DNA of 64,000 nucleotides, taken from Pelobates cultripes (lineage: Eukaryota > Chordata > Amphibia > Anura > Pelobatidae). The notes beneath the pieces were generated by a model. It worked only from the letters and a program-made list of their open reading frames with translations, made no database searches and was not told the origin of the DNA. Below, piece after piece: positions 57,284 through 64,000 of this stretch; position 1 is the first letter of the stretch; the number at the start of each line of letters is the position of its first letter. Location: positions 103,498,371-103,562,370 of the forward strand of contig OW240921.1 in the NCBI GenBank assembly GCA_933207985.1, given 5' to 3'. The translations under genes were made by a program, and so were the position numbers.

Positions 57284-57835
57284 AGGGACACTATAGTCGT
57301 CAGAACAACTACAGCTAATTGTATATGTTCTGGTGAGTAGAATCATTCCCTTTATGCTTTTTGCTGTAAACACTGTCTTTTCAGAGCAAACGCAGTGTTT
57401 ACATTACAGCCTAGTGATAACTCCACTGACCACTCCTCAGATGGCTGCTAAAGCTGCTTACTTGGGCAGTGCTGCAGAGTAAGCAGCAAAGCCATTCAGT
57501 GTGTCCACCCTCTGCATGCAGACTCTGAACTTGCCTCATAGAGATGCATTAATTCAATTCATCTCTATGAGGAGATGCTGATTGGCTTGTGCTGGCTCTG
57601 CCCCTGATTTGCCTCCTTCACAGTCTCAGCCAATCCTATGCGGAAGCATTGTGATTGGTTCAGACCACTATTCTGATGTTAGCAGACACAGGCAATTTCA
57701 TAGGCAGACAGGGGCAAAGCCAGCAGCTTCAGACTTGAATACAAGTAAGATTTTACTATATTTAGGGAGGCAAGAGGGGGTAGTGGACTAGATGTTGGTT
57801 TTAACACTATAGGGTCAGGAATACATGTGTTTATT
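57284..57835. mobile_element. TTAA MITE with ACTATAGTC end (copy 2)
   Basis: Equivalent to 16902-17450. It starts AGGGACACTATAGTCGTC after TTAA at 57280-57283. Several point differences from copy 1. Confidence 0.65.
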
Positions 57836-60329
57836 TAGTTGTGATTAATTGATTAATTGCTACTTAACCTAGGTGTTTTATAGTTTACTATTTCATGTTA
57901 TAAGGTATATGCCAATGCATCATGTTTTTTCAAGTGTCTATCTGTTTTTATGCTAGGATCATCCTATCTTCTATGCACGTAACTCTTTTTTCTTAAATAA
58001 AAATAATTTTAAAAACTCAGTTGTAGATTCTGGCTGACCCTTTAGCTATAAACCACTATAAGTCAACCGTGGAATATATCATGAACTAAATGGCTCCTGT
58101 AATTCCAATTTTACAAAAATTCTAAATATGTTTTAGCATATCAATTAGTATATGCGTATGATAGAGTCAAATATCATTTCCGATACATTTAAAATGTCTA
58201 TAACTTCACTACAGCACTGAAATGATTTTGTGCATGAACAATAATATGACTTTATTCTCATTTAATCTTGCATCTATCCACATGATCTTTATAATACACT
58301 GCATTCATGTATTTACTGGTTTCAAAGATCCATCATACACTATGTTAATCAATAGACTGTATCAAGGCATTTTATTACTACACTCATTCTTCATCTTTGT
58401 TAACAGAAACACATTTATAAATTTACTCAAAATACCCATATTAACCTATTACATACTTATAATGCACACCTGAAAGGTGAACTATGCATTGCATTCACTC
58501 ACTACATATACAAATTCACAAATCCACATATGATGTCACACAAACAAATACATTAGCACATATCACTCAGAAATATACTCAAATACACAGAATATTCACT
58601 TTTTCCCAAGCAATACCCTAATTAACTATTACTACCTTCCCAACATCTCATGACACTACAAACATATCAGAACAAAACACTAAGGACTTTTTTCCAAGGT
58701 TGATGTGGTTGTTATATATCAGCCATAAGCTGTTGTATTTAATAACAACTGGTAAATACTTTAAGACAGAAAATAACCTCCACGCCCATGTCTTGCAGCC
58801 TAATGCAACTAACTTGGGTCCCTACAGTTACTGTCTATGTTTTAGTATTTGTCTGTTATAGATTCAAATGTAATACAGTAGAAAAAAAAATGATTAACTT
58901 GCGTTCTAATTTGTTACCATAGAAACCATATCTGGATACTATAAAAGGCTCACCATGTACACACATACTTTATTTGTGATGGCCTGTGCATTTTAGGGTC
59001 ACAGGATAGTCACAGTCTTATCTACTTATGTACATGATAATTTGATCACTAATATTTCATATATGTTTCTTTATCACATGACATCAATGTCTATGTCCTT
59101 TGCATTAACATATCATTTTACTGATAGTTTGTAAATATATATATATATATATATATATATAGTATAGATCTACGATGAGCATATATTGGCCTTCGGTTTT
59201 TACAGATAATAACATTCATATATTAGATATTGCCTGTAGATGAGATTTGTTAGCTGATTGTATTGGGATAAATGCATTTATGGAGGATTAGAGGGGGTGA
59301 CGTGTGAGAAGGAGACAGGAACAAAAAATATATGTCAAATTTGCACTTCTTTATTTGACATTTTTCTTCTCTCTGTTTTGGAGAGACAATTGTTGCAGTT
59401 GATAACATTTTGTATCTAGTAAGGAAAAGAGTCATAAGTAACGTTCAAAGTCTCTTTTTATTCTATATGGGAGAAACGTTTGTCAGCTGGGAATTACCAG
59501 TTGCAGTTGGTAAGATTTTGCAGTATAGAAAACAGCAGAGACTATGCATTATTCAAACTGACTGGTAATAAAACACAGGTCTTAAAAGTCTCTTTATTGA
59601 TGTATAATTCATTGCTTCTAGAACCATAAACAGGTATTTTTAAGTCTAGTAAAACCAACAGAAAATATTCCCATAAGCCAACTCTTCTTTGACCTAAATA
59701 AGAACAAAAGTTGATCTTAACATTTATGTCCATTAAACTCTCCGCATAGAATTTAGATGGTCGGCTTTAAACATTATCAGCATATCAAATATTACTCAAG
59801 GCAGCTATAAAGAGGCTCTGCACATTACAAATATATTAGGTTTTCCATTGATTTATTTAACACTACTTTTCTATTTTTAACACGTTGGTGAATTATTCAG
59901 CAAATAGCAAACCTATTGAATTTAACGCAAACTGTACAGAATGTTCATATGCCTGCTCTGTGGTTAGTAAAACAGATCTAGCAATTCACCTTTTAGACTA
60001 TCGTGATCCGCGTGATTTCAGATGGGTCTTATTTTTCAATACTCCGTATAAAACCTCTATCTCTATGTGATTGGTACACCACCGTTAAATCTTGTACTCA
60101 CCTCCTAATAAAAAAAATGTTCTACCTCTAGACCTGTATTTAAATATTGGTGACGAAGGCTAATTGGGAATATATGACATGCTTTTTGCTCAGTTTATGA
60201 TGTACCCTATCTACATGTACATATAGTAGGGATAGGGAAGCAGAGAAGCACCTTCTTATGGCAATGCTTTTAGTTTATTACTAACAATTGTTTTGTATAA
60301 CCCGAGTAAATCATTTATGACAATATATT
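57836..60329. other. Equivalent of 17451-19955, no genes
   Basis: AT-rich, with (TA)n at about 59136-59162. About 23 extra bases near 60211-60233 (CTACATGTACATATAGTAGG) are not in copy 1. Confidence 0.6.
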
Positions 60330-60333
60330 TTAA

Positions 60334-60529
60334 GGGACACTCCACTTTAGAAATACAAAATAAATTTAAAAAAATAATTGTTTAGAGGATATACCTCCTA
60401 ATGAACATTTAGTGATGTATTGTTTTCATTGGGGGTAGGTCTAAAAACAGTGTGGAAAAGCTGCAGATTCCATGTCTGAAGTCTTTGCGTGTCCTAAACT
60501 GAAGTGATTCATGGGTCTGGAGTGTCTCT
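60334..60529. mobile_element. Complete short TTAA MITE (copy 2)
   Basis: Equivalent to 19960-20154. TTAA at 60330-60333 and 60530-60533. Confidence 0.8.
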
Positions 60530-60765
60530 TTAAAACAGGGAACTGTTCTTACCTACTTGATCACCTTTATGTATATGAAAATATAACATCAATGTGCATG
60601 TAGCTTTCTTTGTTTAGACCAGTGGACCAAACTTTTTAGGTTCAAGGCGCCCTTAATATTTCAATATTTTTCCAAGGCACCCCAAGTCAAAATGTCTAGG
60701 TTGTATATCTGTACAGCACTGCGGAATTTACTGGCGCTATAGTGTAATGTACAGTGTTAGTGTTT

Positions 60766-61321
60766 AAAGGGATGCTTGTATATAGTTTTAGTGTTTTAAT
60801 ACAGGAATGTGTTTGTATGTAATGTTTGTGTGTGATTGCAGGGGTGTGTCTGCATGTAATCTTCACTTTTAAATGCAGATGTACATTTGTGTGAAGTATT
60901 TGTGTATGAGTGAATGGGTGTGTTTGTATATTTTGAGTTTGAATGCAGGGGTGTGTTTCTATGTAATACTTGTGTTAGATTGCAGAAGTGTGCTTGTATG
61001 TTGTGCTGGTGTTTGACTGCTTGAATGTATGCACATACACTACCACATACACACATACACACACATACATGCTTACACAGATACTCATGCACATTAACAC
61101 ACAGATACATATAAATACACTGACACATACACACAAATTCATATAGAAACTGACATATACACACACATAGATACACCCTGACACACACAAACATTGATAC
61201 ATCCACACACCATGACACAGGTACACACACTGACATAAAAACACACACTCTGACACATAGATGCACATACACAGATGTGTACGCACACACAGACACACAC
61301 ACACAGACACAGAAGCAAACT

Positions 61322-61379
<58 letters not shown>

Positions 61380-61560
61380 CAGAGATGCACACCCTGCCAC
61401 ACACACACACTCACACTCATACACACCCACCCACACACACTCACTCACACTCATCCACACACACACACACACACACACAACACACCTACACACTCACACT
61501 CATACACATATAAACACACACACACTCACACACTCATACACATAAACACACACAAGTGAT
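60766..61560. repeat. Compound GT/CA/(TA)n tract (copy 2)
   Basis: The TA run at 61324-61379 is longer than in copy 1, and CA blocks differ in length. Open frames here are low complexity only. Confidence 0.9.
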
Positions 61561-61599
61561 TTTTTTTAATATCTCCAGCCACCCTCCTGTTAGCTTACC

Positions 61600-62370
61600 T
61601 TATGTGTCCAGGAGGGTAAGCTTGAGCCTGGTAAGCTTTTCTTTGTCTTTCAGGAGGCTGCATGGAGCAGAGGGACGGTGTGGCTGCAGGAGACGCTGGT
61701 GGCGGTGATGTCGTTGGCGGAGCAAGATGGCCGCAGAGGAGGGCACCCAGCGCAAATGCAAAGGTCATCGCAAGCCTTAGCCCAGGACTGGAGATGGGGG
61801 AGTCCCCCACAGGACCTGCAGGCCTGGCTGAAGTCGGCAGAGAGGTGTCCCACCTGCACATGTGGCAGGCGTCGGTGGCTCTGGGCAGCATGGGCGGCAC
61901 GAGCCCCATCACCCTAAGGCTGCATGGCAACCAGTCTGATGGGTGTCGTGCTTGGAAAGCAGGCTCCCGCAGGCGGTGGGCCCCCCTGGTGGAGATGGGA
62001 CCCCTGGAGGTGTTCTGCCTGGTGGACGGAAGGAGTGTCCCAGGTCTGGACAGCACTGGGTCCCTCAAGGGAGCAGCAGCCCTCGGGCAAGTACTAGCCC
62101 TGGTGGGTTAGCAGGAGGCCCCTCCACAGCAGGGGGCACTGCTGGAGGTGGGAGCAGGCCTTCTAAGGCTTTACCCATGGTGCATTCTGATTCCCCAGGG
62201 GTGAGGAAGGCAGCGGGCACCTCGGGTTTGGGTGGTGTCATTCACCTCGAGCAGGGGCACCTGGCAATACGTGGAAAGGGTCAGTGGGGTTGTCCACTGG
62301 GGGGTGCATGACAGGCCTCTTGCAGAAGGCGGGTGCAGCAAGGAGGGAGCGCAGACAGGTAGCTGAGCCC
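61600..62370 (+). pseudogene. Repeat-derived gene-like ORF, start codon deleted (copy 2)
   Basis: Same unit as 21205-22010, but 43 bp beginning just after TTTCAG and containing the ATG are missing, so the acceptor-like TTTGTCTTTCAG runs directly into GAGGCTGCATGG. The downstream frames (61662-62111 and 61943-62311) are interrupted and rich in Gly/Pro/Arg. Whatever product this family makes, this copy cannot start it at the original site. Function unassigned. Confidence 0.4.
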
Positions 62371-64000
62371 CCTGGGGTCCTTGGGGGGTCTCCTGCTATG
62401 GCATCATTCTTGGGTGCGAGAGGGGCTGTCCTGGTTCAGGTGAGTGTCAACACCTAGCCCCATATCCAGCTCGCAATCAACAGGACATTGGTGATGGTGA
62501 TGCGGGGCAGGCACGGGGCAGGCGCGAGGAAGGCGCGGGGCAGGCACTATGCCGGGTGAGATGGGATCTGTGGGGGCAGATTTCCAGGTCTTCGGGTGGT
62601 GCTGTGCAGGAGTCCAGGAAGCAGGTGGGCAATGGGTTCGCACATTAGATGTTGCAGCTGGCCGCACGGGGTCCACAGGGGTCGCACTTCACAGGGCACG
62701 AAGGATGTGTCCCGGGGCTGGCGACAGCTGTGCTCGGCCTGGCGTAGGTCTCAGATTAGCAGGTCCCCTATAACCGAGTGGGGGCAGGGAAGGAGCCCTT
62801 TGGCTGGTAGGGATGTCGGCTTGTCGGAGTAGGGAAGCAGTGCATCCAGGGGTGGCGTCGGTGTCTCTGGGTTAGCATTGGAGACCAGCAGCTCTTCTGG
62901 AGGGCGCTCGATTACACCACAGCGGGGTGCGCAACACAGGCCTAGTTACATGCGCAGCCATAGTCATAGCCACAGAGGGAGAGTTAGCAGGGCTTCCAGG
63001 TCCCTGCATGACCACCATGTGGGGTAGGACCTCTTTATTTTAGTATTGCAGGAAGGCTTGGTCAGGGCATTATTTCTGCGGGGTGGTGGAGCTCAGACGG
63101 CTTAAGGTTTCAAGGTCTGAGCTTGCGGCAGGGTGGGGTAAGGAACATTAAGGAAAATGGGCCTTAGTTAATCTAGGAGTAAGGGCAGTTAGTTGATTGG
63201 TTAAAAGGGTACACTGTTCGTACAGGTTTTGGTAGGTTTCGAGTCCGTTGGTGGCTCAGAACATCGGTGGTGTAGGGGTATCTGGATATACCCCTACCAG
63301 GTGAAATTGATTAATGTTGGCACTTTACATGTTATATTTATATGGTTCTTATATATTGTGAATTATGTTACGCTGTTGGTCATTGCCTTGATTTAAATAT
63401 GGGAGGGATGATATAATGTTGGGGGTGTAGCAGGTAATGACCTTTATATTTAATTGTTTATTATAAGTTATTATTGGGTCTTATCAGGTGGGTTGGATTT
63501 AGGTTCATGGATCCCTCCCCTGCCCATATGGCGACTATGCACCTGTCAAGTGAATCCCACAGTAAAGCATTATACATGCTTTCCTATGGGGGAAATACTA
63601 ATGCTAGTGCACCCATCCTCCCTGGACTCAGGTAATTTGCTTGCACAAGACGATAGGATAGAATCCAGCAAAAGAAGTGAACCAATATGATAAGAAACCT
63701 TTTAACTAATGCAAACTCTGTTTTGATGATCACACTTGCAGTATCTGGGTAAAATTACTGCTCAAATATGATCAAACATTTCCATTGCGAGATAAGCACA
63801 GAAGCATCAAATCTACAAATAGGTAATATGTTTAAGGATATGTTGGCATGGTGATGTGTTGCATTATTGGTCCTTGGTGTGCAATTTATTTTAGTACTTT
63901 ATTTTTATACATTGCTTTTACCCCAACCAGTTGTAAAAAATAGTTTTTATAACACTCGTATGCTAACACAGTTTTGTTTTATTCTGGAAACACACTATCT
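62371..64000. other. Equivalent of 22017-23645
   Basis: A GC-rich block to about 63210, then AT-rich DNA with no gene. The hairpin GTAGGGGTAT...ATACCCCTAC is at about 63272-63297. The duplication is still intact at the window end. Confidence 0.6.

Larger units (their letters stand above)
45537..64000 (+). repeat. Copy 2 of the large direct duplication (continues beyond the window)
   Basis: Collinear with 6173-23645. It is about 1 kb longer over the shared interval because it keeps a mariner half (423 bp), a 710-bp MITE block and an extra 160-170 bp at 55311-55471, while lacking a 267-bp Tc1 end, 43 bp of a gene-like exon and smaller pieces. Features equivalent to copy 1 are listed separately below where they differ. 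Confidence 0.95.

Overview
This is a gene-poor stretch of a repeat-rich vertebrate genome, most likely a frog or toad. That assignment is an inference from a mix of repeats: TTAA-flanked hairpin MITEs with ends like AGGACCACTATAGTG, a CR1-like LINE tail, a YR retrotransposon, a Tc1 element with IR/DR ends, hAT MITEs and an LTR retroelement with a tRNA-Leu-type primer site. I see no intact host protein-coding gene, tRNA or rRNA. Every long open frame is either a decayed transposon gene or an artefact of low-complexity DNA. Two runs of exactly 100 N (26964-27063 and 37953-38052) split the window into three contigs.

Layout. 1-4532: 3' part of a DIRS/Ngaro-type (tyrosine recombinase) retrotransposon on the + strand, with broken gag-like, RT-RNase H and recombinase remnants and split direct repeats at its end. 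4533-6172: AT-rich DNA ending in a TTAA MITE that carries a nested hAT MITE. 6173 to at least 23645: copy 1 of a large direct duplication. 23646-26963: mixed repeats, including a hAT MITE and a candidate LTR. 27064-37952: a repeat mosaic with a complete hairpin-chain MITE (28167-28659), a 1.8-kb unit bounded by inverted repeats that holds a near-perfect 141-bp palindrome, and a CR1-like LINE tail cut by the gap. 38053-38747: unassigned DNA. 38748-45536: a full-length LTR retroelement on the - strand without intact genes. 45537 to the window end: copy 2 of the duplication, which runs off the right edge.

The two copies lie about 39.4-40.4 kb apart in the same orientation. By eye they differ by roughly a few to about twenty bases per kb, plus discrete indels. 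Each preserves parts lost from the other: mariner and Tc1 ends, two TTAA MITEs, and the start of a gene-like ORF. Copy 2 begins exactly at the end of the LTR element, whose outer flanks do not match. This could be an ERV-edged segmental duplication, or two haplotypes placed in series by the assembler.

The most unusual feature is in the 5' leader of the LTR element. Downstream of the tRNA-Leu-type primer site and a strong splice donor lie ten mini-hairpins in 280 bp. Their stems differ in sequence but stay paired, around a near-constant loop (TTGGT in the sense strand). I do not recognise this as a described module; a role in RNA packaging or regulation is an inference.
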